Below, piece after piece: positions 7,177-16,545 of a stretch of 49,223 nucleotides of DNA. The notes beneath the pieces are model-generated. The model worked only from the letters and a program-made list of their open reading frames with translations, had not been told where the DNA came from and made no database searches. Every line of letters begins with the position of its first letter. The first letter of the stretch is position 1. The position numbers were made by a program, and so were the translations under genes. Source of the DNA: Deltaproteobacteria bacterium (GTDB taxonomy: Bacteria; Myxococcota_A; UBA796; UBA9615); NCBI GenBank assembly GCA_002724675.1, contig PBPL01000075.1, positions 1 to 49,223 on the forward strand, given 5' to 3'.

Positions 7177-9969
7177 TCAGAACTCCAACCGAAAACCGAA
7201 GTCGACCTGAGGGATCAGGGCAAAGCCGGCGGACTCCCGATAGTCATAGCTCGGGACGTTCAGATCATTGGTCTTGGCGTAGTAGACGTTCGTCGCCTCG
7301 ATGAAGAAGTCCATGGTGTAGGTCTTCTTGCGCACCCGCTTGTCGAGGCGAAGGTCGAGTTGGTGGTAGGGCAGCGTGCGCTCAGAGTAGAGATCGCCAT
7401 AGATGGGTAGATAGCTTCCGGTGTCAGCAAAGAAGATCGACTTGTCCACCGGTGTGCTGGGCCGCCCTGTCTGAAGCTGCCACCGACCTCCCAGGCTGAC
7501 CTCGCCGGGGAAGCTCAGCTGTAAGAGGACCGTCAACTGGTGGCGCCGGTCACTGGCAAACCAACGCCAATCCTCGTCCTCGAAATCCCTGCGCTCGGAC
7601 CAAGACAGCGAATAGCCCAGCCAACCCTTGAAGCCGATGCCGGCAAAGAAGCCATAGCGCAGCAAGACCTCGGCTCCATAGATGCGACCCAGCCCGGAGT
7701 TGCTGAGCCCATTGGTTTCGTCATCCTCCGCGTCGTCGAGACCCACCCCACTCACCAAATCGGAAAACGCCACATCGGGGAGATCCTGCACCACGAGATT
7801 GTCCAGGAACTTGGCGTAGCCCTGCACATTCACATCGAGCCACGGACCAGGTCGCAGATCGACCCCCACGTTCACGTGCCAGGCTCGCTCGGTCTCCAGA
7901 TCGGGATTCCCCGAGATCGCATTGAGTTCCTGTAGGGATGGCAGCTGATGGTAGCGACCTCCCGACGCGCTGAGGGTCAGCCACGGGGCGAGGTCTCCAG
8001 CCAGACGCAGACGCGGCTGGACGACAAACTCATTGACTGCCGCAAAGCCATCGAGACGAACTGCAGGGGTGAGACGCACCGACTTGTGGGGCCGGAGCTC
8101 AGCGCTGAGCCAACCGCTATGCCAGACGCGGATGATCTTCTCCTGACCCTGGTTGAACTGTTCCTCTTCGATCTGAGTGCTCGGCCCGGTGTCTTCGCGG
8201 CCAAACTGCGGGATACGGGCCACGCGATTGGAGTAGTCCACTTCGAGCATCGCCCCGCCCTGGAGTGTCAGCCACTTCAGTACAGGGAGCTCGTACAACT
8301 CAAGGAGATGGAACGTTGTGTGCCTGTCCCGCTCGTCAATATTGTCGCCAATCTCAAAGCGAGTGTTCCAGAACGTCACCGCCGGCTTGATGAGGTTCAT
8401 GGCCCCGTTGGGCCCACGAGCCTCCAGCTCCAGCTGGAAGCGATTGAGCACCGTGTTGCGAGAGAACACCTGGTCCTGCCGACCGTCCTCATCCTCACGG
8501 CTCAGGATGTTGATGCCATCGATGGTGCCAATGTAGGAAAACCGGAACTGGAGCCAGTCCCGCAGGTCCGTCTCGAGAACTACCTGCTGGTCCTGCAGAA
8601 AGGGAACCGTGGCAAAGTCGACGACCGCGTCCCGGGGAAAGAACAGCGCGAAGATCGCCTCGTAGTAGCTCCGTCGAAAGCCAATATAGAAGCGGCTCTT
8701 TTTCGTGATGGGCCCTTCGATGGCGCCCGCTGCCATCGAGAAGCCAGGCTGAACGAAGCCACCAATGCGGTCCTTGCGGGGCGAGCGGAGCCCCAGACCA
8801 ATCACGGCTCCAATGAGGTCACCGTACCGAGCAGAGGCTGCGGCCGGTGCCAAGAGCGCCTCGTCCACGGCATAGTCGGGAAGCACCGCCTCAGTGCCCA
8901 CCGAGTGGATCAGAATTGGACTCGGCAGGCCATCGAGATAGCCCACGGAGTCTTCGGAAGCGGCTCCTCGAACCACCGGCACCTGATCTACCCCGCCCAC
9001 CTCGGCGCTAGAGTCCTGACGAGGGGCGTAGCTGACCCCGGGCAGCGACTTCACCGCCGCGATGGGATCGTTGGCTGCTCCGGGAAGCTTGAACACCTCA
9101 TCTCGAGTCAGGACACGTTCGGGCACACCGGGATTGCGACGAGCGATCACAACGGTCTCGGCGCCGAGAGCCGGGACAAGTCGATACACAACGTCCCGCT
9201 TCTGCCCGGCATCCAACACCTCGAGCCAACTCACCTTGCGGTAGCCCCCCGAGCCCACAATCACTACATACGTTCCCAACGGCAGATCTGCGAAGAGGAA
9301 CTGCCCTTCAGCATCCGTCTCCACACTCATCAGGGGCTCGTCAGAGAGCACGTAGTTCACCGAGACGTCTCGCTGGCCCTCACCGCCTCTGAGCTTGACC
9401 CGGTCAGCCTCCGGCTTCTCCTCAGCCGTGAACGCAGCAACCGTCACCAGACCCAGGGGTTCCTTGCTTCCGAGCGCCTCCACTCGTCCACGCAGCTCGG
9501 CTGGGGGGACCTCGGGTTCTGCGGGCCTTTCCGGCAGAAACCGGAAAGGAAAATCGAGCGTCACCAGCACCGGCTCCCCATCCAGGGAGGCCGGCACAAA
9601 GCTGAGATACGGCGCCGTGGCAAGGGCCAGGTCATCGATCTCGGGGATGCCGCTGGACACAGAGACTTGCTGGTCAATGACCTGACCTTCTTCGTCGATC
9701 ACCAGACTGAGGATCGTCTCCACGGCGGGCTCCCCCGGAGCCAGGAGCCCGGGAGGGATCGGAGCAGTTACCGAGCCCCTGAGCAGCGGAGGGCTGATGC
9801 GGGCGGTAGCGGGCTGTGATGACTCGGTAGTGTCACCGGCCCGTGCCTCTGATTCAGCGGCCACCAAAGGCGCCGCCAGAGTAGTCACCAACAGCAGGGC
9901 CGCAACACACAGACACCGAGGCGCGGCTCGAGAGAGGAGTAGCGGGACCAACAAGCGCGGTTTCAGCAT
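7177..9969 (-). CDS. TonB C-terminal domain fused to a TonB-dependent outer-membrane receptor
   Basis: A 930-residue protein. After a signal peptide (CVAALLLVTTLAAPLVAA), residues about 70-145 look like a TonB/energy-transducer C-terminal domain (VSSGIPEIDDLALATAPYL, then VTLDFPFRF). A carboxypeptidase regulatory-like beta-sandwich follows (DAEGQFLFADLPLGTY). A plug domain comes next (LPGVSYAP, VPVVRGAAS, DGLPSPI), then a long beta-barrel ending in the terminal aromatic residue FRLEF. TonB-dependent receptors import ligands across the outer membrane using force passed by TonB; here a TonB-like domain is carried on the receptor itself. The ORF track starts at a TTG (9978); I prefer the ATG at 9969. 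The ligand is unknown. The downstream lipoprotein gene is 1 nt away. Confidence 0.88.
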   Translation of the reverse strand: MLKPRLLVPLLLSRAAPRCLCVAALLLVTTLAAPLVAAESEARAGDTTESSQPATARISPPLLRGSVTAPIPPGLLAPGEPAVETILSLVIDEEGQVIDQQVSVSSGIPEIDDLALATAPYLSFVPASLDGEPVLVTLDFPFRFLPERPAEPEVPPAELRGRVEALGSKEPLGLVTVAAFTAEEKPEADRVKLRGGEGQRDVSVNYVLSDEPLMSVETDAEGQFLFADLPLGTYVVIVGSGGYRKVSWLEVLDAGQKRDVVYRLVPALGAETVVIARRNPGVPERVLTRDEVFKLPGAANDPIAAVKSLPGVSYAPRQDSSAEVGGVDQVPVVRGAASEDSVGYLDGLPSPILIHSVGTEAVLPDYAVDEALLAPAAASARYGDLIGAVIGLGLRSPRKDRIGGFVQPGFSMAAGAIEGPITKKSRFYIGFRRSYYEAIFALFFPRDAVVDFATVPFLQDQQVVLETDLRDWLQFRFSYIGTIDGINILSREDEDGRQDQVFSRNTVLNRFQLELEARGPNGAMNLIKPAVTFWNTRFEIGDNIDERDRHTTFHLLELYELPVLKWLTLQGGAMLEVDYSNRVARIPQFGREDTGPSTQIEEEQFNQGQEKIIRVWHSGWLSAELRPHKSVRLTPAVRLDGFAAVNEFVVQPRLRLAGDLAPWLTLSASGGRYHQLPSLQELNAISGNPDLETERAWHVNVGVDLRPGPWLDVNVQGYAKFLDNLVVQDLPDVAFSDLVSGVGLDDAEDDETNGLSNSGLGRIYGAEVLLRYGFFAGIGFKGWLGYSLSWSERRDFEDEDWRWFASDRRHQLTVLLQLSFPGEVSLGGRWQLQTGRPSTPVDKSIFFADTGSYLPIYGDLYSERTLPYHQLDLRLDKRVRKKTYTMDFFIEATNVYYAKTNDLNVPSYDYRESAGFALIPQVDFGFRLEF

Positions 9970-10134
9970 CAATTCCAAGAGCAGATGGATGTCGACATAG
10001 ACACCTTACCTATCCCTCAGTTGAACCTGTAGGCTGAAGTGAATCCTCCCCATGAGCGAGTGCTCAGCGTCAACGATGGGCAGCATGGAAAACGGGAGGT
10101 CTTCACTGAAACGGATTTCGTCACGCAGGCACCC

Positions 10135-10734
10135 ATGAAGAGTTCGGAAACAGCCCTCCTTCTCATTGGGTTTCAGCACGACTATTTCGCGACCAACGGG
10201 ATTCTGCGCTCGGTAATCGAGGACTCGGCCAAGACGGCTGACGTCATCGAAAACACCGTCCGTGTACTCAAACAACTCGAGCCCAGCGACGTGCTCATGC
10301 TGCAGACGCCGATCCTGTTCTCGGACGACTACGCAGAGATCAACAACCCCATTGGGCTCCTCAAGGCAATTGCAGAGTTCCGTGCGTTCCGACCGGGCCA
10401 GCCAGGCTCCCAGGTCATCCCGCAGGTCGAAGCATTCGGCAGCCGTATTGATGTCGTACAGGGAAAGGACGGCTTCAACGCCTTCTCCATCGAAGGCCTC
10501 GGTGCGGTGTTGAAGGACAACGGCATCAAGAACCTGGTGCTGGCGGGCGCGATCACGTCGATCAACATCGACTCCACCGGGCGCTCAGCCCACGAGAATG
10601 GCTACGACGTCACCGTGCTCTCCGACTGCACCTGCGGGCGCACGGACTTCGAACAGGAATTCTATTGCCAGCAAATCCTGCCGCTGTATGCGCACGTCTT
10701 GACTGGAGACCAGCTACTCGCTCGGCTTAAGTGA
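10135..10734 (+). CDS. Isochorismatase-fold protein lacking the catalytic Cys
   Basis: About 199 residues in the isochorismatase-like hydrolase fold: TALLLIGFQHDYF at the start, VQGKDGFNAF mid-way, then LVLAGAITSINIDST followed by GYDVTVLSDCTCG. The family uses an Asp-Lys-Cys triad. D16 and K111 are present, but the Cys in the usual G-x-x-T-x-x-C-V motif is N144. Thiol-based amide or nicotinamide hydrolysis is therefore not expected; isochorismatase itself also lacks this Cys, so a vinyl-ether hydrolase or noncatalytic role remains possible. The start at 10135 places the conserved first strand at the N-terminus. The ORF track begins earlier (10039) with no family-like sequence. Its 3' end overlaps the convergent cyclase gene by 21 bp. 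Confidence 0.8.
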   Translation: MKSSETALLLIGFQHDYFATNGILRSVIEDSAKTADVIENTVRVLKQLEPSDVLMLQTPILFSDDYAEINNPIGLLKAIAEFRAFRPGQPGSQVIPQVEAFGSRIDVVQGKDGFNAFSIEGLGAVLKDNGIKNLVLAGAITSINIDSTGRSAHENGYDVTVLSDCTCGRTDFEQEFYCQQILPLYAHVLTGDQLLARLK

Positions 10735-12597
10735 TCCGCCAGCTATGTCGTGGCCGGTCAGCGCCCAGACCTGCTGTTCGCCCTTTCCCTTTAGGGGTAC
10801 GAAGCCACAATCCACGAACGTCCAACCAGCCCCTAGTGCCTCCCGAATGTCGCCCGAGCAACGGATCTCACCCGGTGCCGCAGAGCTCTCCAGCCGACTG
10901 GCTACATTCACCGTGTCTCCCCAGATATCGAAGAACAGCCGGTCCGAACCGATGACACCAGCCAGGACCGGTCCTGCGTGGAGGCCGATGCGAAATCCCA
11001 ACCCAACGTCGTTCTCGGTGAGGTGTTGGCGGAGCAGCGTCGCTGCATCCAAAGCAAACTCGGCAATCACCTCGACGGGCTGGTCCACATGAAGGGACAC
11101 TCCCGTGACGGCCATGAAGGCATCCCCTATCGTCTTGATCTTCTCGACTCCATGTCGCGCACAGGCCTCTTCCAAGAGGCCGAAGGTCGACTGAAGCATG
11201 GCGACCACCTCCTCCGGGTCCGCCTCAGAGGCGTAGGCCGTAAAGCCGGCAAGGTCGCAGAAGAACACCCCCGCCAGAGGAATGCGATCGGCAATCTGAG
11301 ACTCGCCGCGCTTGAGGCGACTCGTGACGGCGTCTGGAAGCACGCTGGTCAACACCGAATCTGCTTGGTCCAGATTCGTCTCCAACGCCCGCATCGCCCG
11401 CATCAACCCAAGGTTCGAGCCTATCGTGCTGGCGAACTCCCCGACGATGTTCTGTGCGGGTGAGTCGAAGTGGTCTTCGAACCGGGCTCCGATCGTGAGT
11501 ACGCCTAGGGTGGCTTGTCCCGCGACGACCGGCATGACCATGCCCGAGCCGAAGCCATTCATCCTCAGAGACTCCGCCCAAGGGCCGTTCTCTGACTTCG
11601 ACTTGTTGACCACCAGGCGACCATCTCGGAGTAAGGTCTGCAGCCACGGCAGTGCCTCCGCAGGCCCCCGCCGCCACCGACTCCCCGAGTCTGCGGGCCC
11701 GTGTAAGGAGTACTCCTCTTCCGAACCATGGAGCACCAGGAGCTGCAAGCCGGGGTTCGTGGCATCCACGAGCAAGAGCTCGACCTGCTCCGCTCCCGTG
11801 ATCCGGCCAGCGACCAAGCTGCAGTTGCGGAGCAACGCCTCTTCTGAGGACTGTTTCGCGGACAACTCGGACAAACGACTCAAGCCTGCGATTCGAGCCA
11901 GGTGCTCCAGGAAGTACTGCTGAGACTCGATCCTGCCTCGAGCCTCGCGAGACAGGAGCCCCGCAGTGCGCCGCTCCTGCTCCACATTGTCCGAGAGCTG
12001 AGCGTTCGCTGTCTTGAGAGACGAGCGCGCGTCACGAACGTCTTGCTGCACTAACGAGAGGACCACCAGACACAAGGCAGTGGCAATGACCATGCTCGCC
12101 GAGCCCAGAGCCGCCAAGACCGTCTCATCCGTGGTCGTGGGCCACGGAGCCACCCAGTCCGCACGCTGTAGCTCAATGAAGCCCATAGACACGGCAGACA
12201 GAGCGGTCAGCACAAACGTCCACCGGACCTGTCTGATATGCACGGTCACGAAGCTGAACACAGGGATCACGAGCAAGAAGAACTGAATGCCCCCTGCTGG
12301 ACCCACAAAGCCAAGGGGGATGACCGTCAATTGCACGAGGCCGCCGAACAACATCAGGATCGGAGCCAACCGGGTGTGCCCTCGACGGTTCCAAAGAAGG
12401 ATGGAGCCGTACCAGAGGATGAAGAACGAATCGAAGAGGGCTAGCAGCTGCCAATCAAGCACCAGAAAGGTCAGCGTGTAGAACACCGAGATGAAGCTGG
12501 CCACCAACGCAATCAAGTTGGTCGTGCGGATGCGCTGGGTCTCGGACCCGGCCACGTCGGGCGTCCCGAGGTTCAACAACTCTCTGAAGGGCAGCAT
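10714..12597 (-). CDS. Membrane-bound GAF-domain adenylate cyclase (class III)
   Basis: A 627-residue protein. Residues about 25-200 hold several hydrophobic helices (for example LIALVASFISVFYTLTFLVL). A short coiled-coil-like segment and a GAF-like sensor domain follow (about 235-410). A class III cyclase domain starts near residue 440. The first metal Asp is in FFCDLAGFT and the second in KIKTIGDAFMAV. DIWGDTVNVASRLES carries the substrate-selecting Asp plus the catalytic Asn and Arg. A Lys/Asp pair at the purine-selecting positions predicts ATP rather than GTP as substrate, so the product should be cAMP. The signal sensed by the membrane and GAF parts is unknown. No Shine-Dalgarno sequence is obvious before the ATG. 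Confidence 0.88.
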   Translation of the reverse strand: MLPFRELLNLGTPDVAGSETQRIRTTNLIALVASFISVFYTLTFLVLDWQLLALFDSFFILWYGSILLWNRRGHTRLAPILMLFGGLVQLTVIPLGFVGPAGGIQFFLLVIPVFSFVTVHIRQVRWTFVLTALSAVSMGFIELQRADWVAPWPTTTDETVLAALGSASMVIATALCLVVLSLVQQDVRDARSSLKTANAQLSDNVEQERRTAGLLSREARGRIESQQYFLEHLARIAGLSRLSELSAKQSSEEALLRNCSLVAGRITGAEQVELLLVDATNPGLQLLVLHGSEEEYSLHGPADSGSRWRRGPAEALPWLQTLLRDGRLVVNKSKSENGPWAESLRMNGFGSGMVMPVVAGQATLGVLTIGARFEDHFDSPAQNIVGEFASTIGSNLGLMRAMRALETNLDQADSVLTSVLPDAVTSRLKRGESQIADRIPLAGVFFCDLAGFTAYASEADPEEVVAMLQSTFGLLEEACARHGVEKIKTIGDAFMAVTGVSLHVDQPVEVIAEFALDAATLLRQHLTENDVGLGFRIGLHAGPVLAGVIGSDRLFFDIWGDTVNVASRLESSAAPGEIRCSGDIREALGAGWTFVDCGFVPLKGKGEQQVWALTGHDIAGGSLKPSE

Positions 12598-12787
12598 TTA
12601 GTTCAAAGTGTCCAGTGTCAGTCCCGTCTGAGGCGCACCACTCGAATCCAATCATAGTGGCATCCGAACCATCTCGATAACCAGAGGAGAGCGCCAGTGG
12701 CTGCGGGGTTACACACTTGGCCCAGAGCCGATGTCACGGCGGCGAACGCCTTCTCCATCAGCCGTCCCTGCCGCCCGCCTTGCAACC

Positions 12788-13768
12788 CTACTCGGACCGC
12801 AACAACCACGGCACAGCCTCTCTCAGCCCCGGATGAGTGAAGCGAAAGCCGGTCGCCAGCAGAGCCTCCGCCCGAGCCCGGCAGCTGGGCAACACCAACT
12901 CGTCAGCTGCCCCACCGGCCACGACACGCAAAGCAAAGCCAGGAGCCGGGATCCAGGAGGGCCTCCGAAGAGCCCGAGCGACCGCTCTCGTGAACTCGAT
13001 CTGAGTCACGGCATCAGGAGCCACCAGATTGATGGGTCCAGCGTGCGCCACACCGGAAAGGTGATGAATGGCTCCCGCCACGTCTGGGGCTGTAATCCAC
13101 GGCCAATACTGATCACCACGGCCCAATCGCCCTCCTACCCCCATGCGAATGGGACGAAGCATCCGCTGGATCGCCGGGGCATCCGGAGCCAGGACCAAGC
13201 CAAGGCGCATCAAGGAGGCGATGCAGCCCGCCTCGACCACCGGCCCAATGCACTGCTCCCATTGCACACACACCTCGCTGAGGAAGAGCGCGCCGGGCGG
13301 GCTGTCCTCAGTCACCCAGTGGTGCCCCGCATCACCGTAGTAGCCCACTGCCGAAGCCTGCAGCCACCGACGAGGGGCAGACTCTGCCCGCTCCCAAGCC
13401 GCAACGAGGGCGCTCGTGGCTTGCAGCCGGCTCTCGAGCACCTGTCGCCGGTGGTCAGCGCCTAGACGCCCACTGCCCAAGCTGTGTCCGGCCAGATTGA
13501 GGACGACATCGGCACCATCAAGCGCATCAATGACCGAGGCGAGGGCATCGCCAGATGCACTCTGTGGCCCTGCCGGATCCCACGGGAGCACCTTGACGCG
13601 CTCCTGGGCTTTGACCCGGCCGCTGTGGGACAGAATGCGCAGCTGAGCTCCTTCAGCGAGGAGGCGGCGCATGACATAGCGCCCCACGGGCCCCGAAGCC
13701 CCGGCAATTACCCAGGTCATCGTCGACTCTCGCGTCTCCGATTCCGTGGGTTCGACCACCACCATCAC
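12788..13768 (-). CDS. SDR39U1/YfcH-type (TIGR01777) NAD(P)-binding epimerase-like protein
   Basis: A 326-residue extended short-chain dehydrogenase. The nucleotide-binding GASGPVGRYV is near the N-terminus. NLAGHSLGSGRL, the SAVGYYGDAG segment and FLSEVCVQWE are typical of the TIGR01777 family (bacterial YfcH, human SDR39U1). The biochemical role of the family is not firmly established. The start at 13768 has GAGAGGAGC just upstream and lies 7 nt after the barrel gene, marking it as the last gene of the six-gene envelope operon. An internal ATG at 13720 would remove a 16-residue extension not typical of the family and is a real alternative. Confidence 0.85.
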   Translation of the reverse strand: MMVVVEPTESETRESTMTWVIAGASGPVGRYVMRRLLAEGAQLRILSHSGRVKAQERVKVLPWDPAGPQSASGDALASVIDALDGADVVLNLAGHSLGSGRLGADHRRQVLESRLQATSALVAAWERAESAPRRWLQASAVGYYGDAGHHWVTEDSPPGALFLSEVCVQWEQCIGPVVEAGCIASLMRLGLVLAPDAPAIQRMLRPIRMGVGGRLGRGDQYWPWITAPDVAGAIHHLSGVAHAGPINLVAPDAVTQIEFTRAVARALRRPSWIPAPGFALRVVAGGAADELVLPSCRARAEALLATGFRFTHPGLREAVPWLLRSE

Positions 13769-13775
13769 GCTCCTC

Positions 13776-15107
13776 TCAGAAATACAGCTTCAGCTGCGCA
13801 TAAGCCTGGTGGCCCGCCAGTCCGAACTCGCTTCCGGGCTCAATGACCGCCGTGGCCTCCTCGGCGCTCAAGGGTGTGCCATCTGGATTCAGTAGATCCG
13901 TGAGGGTCAATGCTTCGGGGCGCTTGCCCACAGAAACAAAGCCACCCACGACAAAGTCGGCATTCTGCGCGACCGACCAACTCAGGCTCGGGCCCAGGAG
14001 GACTGAGGGGTCCAAGACATTCAGGACACCGAACATGGACACCGACAAGATGGGGAGGATCTCCTGAGACAGTGTCAGCGCGAGATAGAGGTGACCCATC
14101 GTCCAAAGATCGCCGCGGGTAAATCGATCACTGAGCGCAACCGTCAGATAGTCCTCCGGATCCCGGGTGCCCAGAGTCTGGCCGTACAGCTCGGCCATGG
14201 CCGTCAGCCCGAAGTCGGTGCGCACATCCGCGCCCACCACGATCCGGGCGAAGGGCTCCTCTCGAGACTCTTCTTCCTCCTCGCCAGGCAGAGGTGCTGT
14301 GACAGCGAGATCAGCATGAACACCCACCGGCCCCACGCTCCCCTGCGTGCTGATCCCTACCACCAGATCCGACTGCTGATACGCAACCAGAAGTCCTAGA
14401 TCGAACAGACCCAAGGTGAACCCACCGTTGCCGACGGCAAACAAGCCCTCCCGGTCAAAGGTGTCCACGACACCAACGACCGCCGAGATGTGTCCGCTCA
14501 TGCCGATAAATCCATCGAAGCGAAGCGCATCCACCCCGGGCTTGTATTCCCGATCGACCACCTGCGGCTGATACGGCGAGATCAGGTCGAGCGGCGTGAA
14601 GAAGTAGCCCGTTCCAAAGGACAAGGGCTGGCGGCCCAGCCAGAGGTCTAGGTGGGGCACGTGGAAACCCAACATCATTCGATCAATGCGACCGCCGAGT
14701 CGGAATGCCCCCTCTTGCTCCAGGGCCCATGAGAGGTTGATGGCCTCACGCGCCTGGGCCCCTCGAGTCGAGGCCATCAAGCCCGACGACAGTGCATCCT
14801 GGGCATTGATCGAGGCGGTCGCGCTGTGGTGAAACTGCCAACTGAAGGCCCGCTTGTAGGACCCCTCGAACTTGAAGCGAAAGTCGAGCGCCGCTGACGG
14901 AACGGGATCCTCGGGCATGAGCAGGTGCTCGTAGGGGAAGAAGACGTCGAAGAAACCCTTGATGTCACCGCCCAGGTTGAGCCTCAGGCCATCCGAGTTG
15001 ACCACCTGACCCGCCTGCGCGGTACAGGGCAAGGCAATGGCGAGTGCTGCGAACAGGGCGAGTCCCCTGCCCGTTCGACTCAAGAGAGGGGCTGAGCGCC
15101 GCCGCAC
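13776..15107 (-). CDS. Outer-membrane beta-barrel protein of the ABC/LolA operon
   Basis: The ORF track opens this frame at 15269, inside the upstream gene. A GTG at 15107, 4 nt after that gene's stop, gives a proper signal peptide (LALFAALAIALPCTAQA) and a 443-residue protein, so I chose it. Alternating beta strands, the segment LWLGRQPLSFGTGYFFTPLDL and a terminal aromatic (KLYF) mark a porin-like barrel. The LGRQ...GTGYFF region recalls DUF1302-, alginate-export- or Wzi-type barrels. An acidic loop (GEEEEESREE) lies near the middle. Position between a LolA-like carrier and an epimerase, downstream of the ABC genes, suggests it is the outer-membrane end of an export route. Substrate unknown. 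Confidence 0.82.
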   Translation of the reverse strand: MRRRSAPLLSRTGRGLALFAALAIALPCTAQAGQVVNSDGLRLNLGGDIKGFFDVFFPYEHLLMPEDPVPSAALDFRFKFEGSYKRAFSWQFHHSATASINAQDALSSGLMASTRGAQAREAINLSWALEQEGAFRLGGRIDRMMLGFHVPHLDLWLGRQPLSFGTGYFFTPLDLISPYQPQVVDREYKPGVDALRFDGFIGMSGHISAVVGVVDTFDREGLFAVGNGGFTLGLFDLGLLVAYQQSDLVVGISTQGSVGPVGVHADLAVTAPLPGEEEEESREEPFARIVVGADVRTDFGLTAMAELYGQTLGTRDPEDYLTVALSDRFTRGDLWTMGHLYLALTLSQEILPILSVSMFGVLNVLDPSVLLGPSLSWSVAQNADFVVGGFVSVGKRPEALTLTDLLNPDGTPLSAEEATAVIEPGSEFGLAGHQAYAQLKLYF

Positions 15108-15111
15108 AGCC

Positions 15112-15855
15112 CTACTTCTTGAGGGCCTGCAGGGTAAAGGTCGAGGCGGGAACCTCCACATTGAAGCGAAGCCCCTCGTACGACATCTCAGTGACCTCGT
15201 CCGGCTTGTCCGCGGGCACCATCCGGATGCGCATGGGCACCTTCTGGCCGTCCACATCGCGCACATCATGGAACGTCATCGTGCGCACAAGTCCGCCGTC
15301 TTCGTCCCAGTAGGACACCTCCATGGGAACCTTGTCGGCCGTCACCTTGACCAGCACCTTGCCCCAGACCACCGGCGCATCCTCTTTGGGCACACAGGCG
15401 ATACCCCAGTGACCCTTACCGTCTTCCGTGGGGCGATCGGTCAACTCGAACGTGAAGTCGTCGGCCAGGCGCGAGCCGCGCACCAGGTCATTGTTGGTGA
15501 AGTGGGAGCCCATCCAGTTCCCCGACATCATGGCGGCGGGCACCTTCATGGTGCGGTCTACCTTGGGCAGGTAGTTCCAGATGTTGTCGCCCACTCGCAG
15601 CGTGGCCGTGCCCGCCTCCTTAGCTGGCGCAACGATGCGCACCAGGGAGTTGTCTTCCCCCTTGGACCACATCTCCATCGTCATCGTCCGCTCCCAGCGC
15701 CGCGTCTTGACGTGCATGCTCATGCGCCCTTCGCTCGTTTCCCCACGATTGGCGTCGTCGACCGCATCGAGCAACTCTTCGATCGTGGGGTCCGCCGCCT
15801 GGCTCAGGCCAGGAAAGGCGAAGCATGCTGCCAACAGCAGGATCAACCACCTCAT
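15112..15855 (-). CDS. Outer membrane lipoprotein-sorting protein (LolA-like periplasmic carrier)
   Basis: A 247-residue protein with signal peptide (LILLLAACFAFPGLSQA). Features of the LolA-like lipoprotein-sorting family (PF17131 type) follow: LRVGDNIWNYLPKVDRTMKVP, then MSGNWMGSHFTNNDL, then the C-terminal YEGLRFNVEVPASTFT. Members are thought to form a half-barrel that shields an acyl chain in the periplasm. The ATG overlaps the stop of the ABC ATPase gene by 4 nt (ATGA), showing translational coupling. With the upstream permeases and ATPase it resembles a LolCDE-plus-LolA system, but this subfamily is commonly a dedicated rather than housekeeping carrier. A lipid or specific lipoprotein cargo is inferred. 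Confidence 0.9.
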   Translation of the reverse strand: MRWLILLLAACFAFPGLSQAADPTIEELLDAVDDANRGETSEGRMSMHVKTRRWERTMTMEMWSKGEDNSLVRIVAPAKEAGTATLRVGDNIWNYLPKVDRTMKVPAAMMSGNWMGSHFTNNDLVRGSRLADDFTFELTDRPTEDGKGHWGIACVPKEDAPVVWGKVLVKVTADKVPMEVSYWDEDGGLVRTMTFHDVRDVDGQKVPMRIRMVPADKPDEVTEMSYEGLRFNVEVPASTFTLQALKK

Positions 15856-16535
15856 CGTCGCTCGTCCTCCACAATCTTCCCATCCACCAGGCGCACAATG
15901 CGCTTCGCATGCTCCATGACCTTGGGGTCGTGAGTGGCGAAGACAAAGGTCACTCCCTGCGTCTCGTTGAGGGTCTTCATGGTCTCGATCAGTTCGTAGC
16001 CTGTCTTGCTGTCCAGGTTCGCCGTGGGCTCGTCGGCCAACACTAGAGCCGGCTTGCCAGCAATGGCCCGGGCAACGGCAACACGCTGCTGCTGGCCCCC
16101 GGACAGCTCGTTGGGGCGGCGACCCTCCATGCCTTCGAGCCCCACGGACGCCAGGGTCTGCATGACACGCTGCTTCCGCTCATCGGCTCCGACACCCTGC
16201 ATCAAGAGAACAAACTCGGCGTTCTCGTACGCACTGAGCACGGGAATAAGATTGAAGGCCTGGAAGACAAAGCCGAGGCGCTCCAGCCGCAGGCGGGCAA
16301 GCTCCGCTGCCGACATGCCACCGAGCTCGCGCCCCTCGACCTTCACCGAGCCCGAGTCGGGAACGTCCAAGGCACCAATCTGGTTGAGCAGAGTGGTCTT
16401 GCCCGAGCCCGACGGCCCCATGAGAACCGTAAATTCGCCCGGCTCGATGCTGAGATCGACCCCCCGAAGCGCGTGGACTTCCAGGCTGCCCTGCTTGTAG
16501 GTGCGGGTCAGCCCGGTGACCTGGACGATGCTCAT
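15852..16535 (-). CDS. ABC transporter ATP-binding protein (LolD/MacB type)
   Basis: A 227-residue ATPase with Walker A GPSGSGKTT, signature LSGGQQQRVAVARA, Walker B ALVLADEP and the switch His in FATHDP. Length and sequence fit the LolD/MacB/FtsE family that powers FtsX-like permeases without moving substrate through a channel. It follows the second permease by 10 nt and overlaps the LolA-like gene by 4 nt. Confidence 0.96.
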   Translation of the reverse strand: MSIVQVTGLTRTYKQGSLEVHALRGVDLSIEPGEFTVLMGPSGSGKTTLLNQIGALDVPDSGSVKVEGRELGGMSAAELARLRLERLGFVFQAFNLIPVLSAYENAEFVLLMQGVGADERKQRVMQTLASVGLEGMEGRRPNELSGGQQQRVAVARAIAGKPALVLADEPTANLDSKTGYELIETMKTLNETQGVTFVFATHDPKVMEHAKRIVRLVDGKIVEDERR

Positions 16536-16545
16536 GGCCTTCTCC

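Noticed and set aside
7948-9819. Long plus-strand ORF (623 aa)
   Set aside because: It is antisense to the TonB-receptor fusion, whose domains are clear. Long antisense frames are expected in GC-rich genes.
10006-10275. Minus-strand 89-aa ORF with a fairly natural composition
   Set aside because: It overlaps the start of the isochorismatase-fold gene in antisense and has no signal or family match that I can see.
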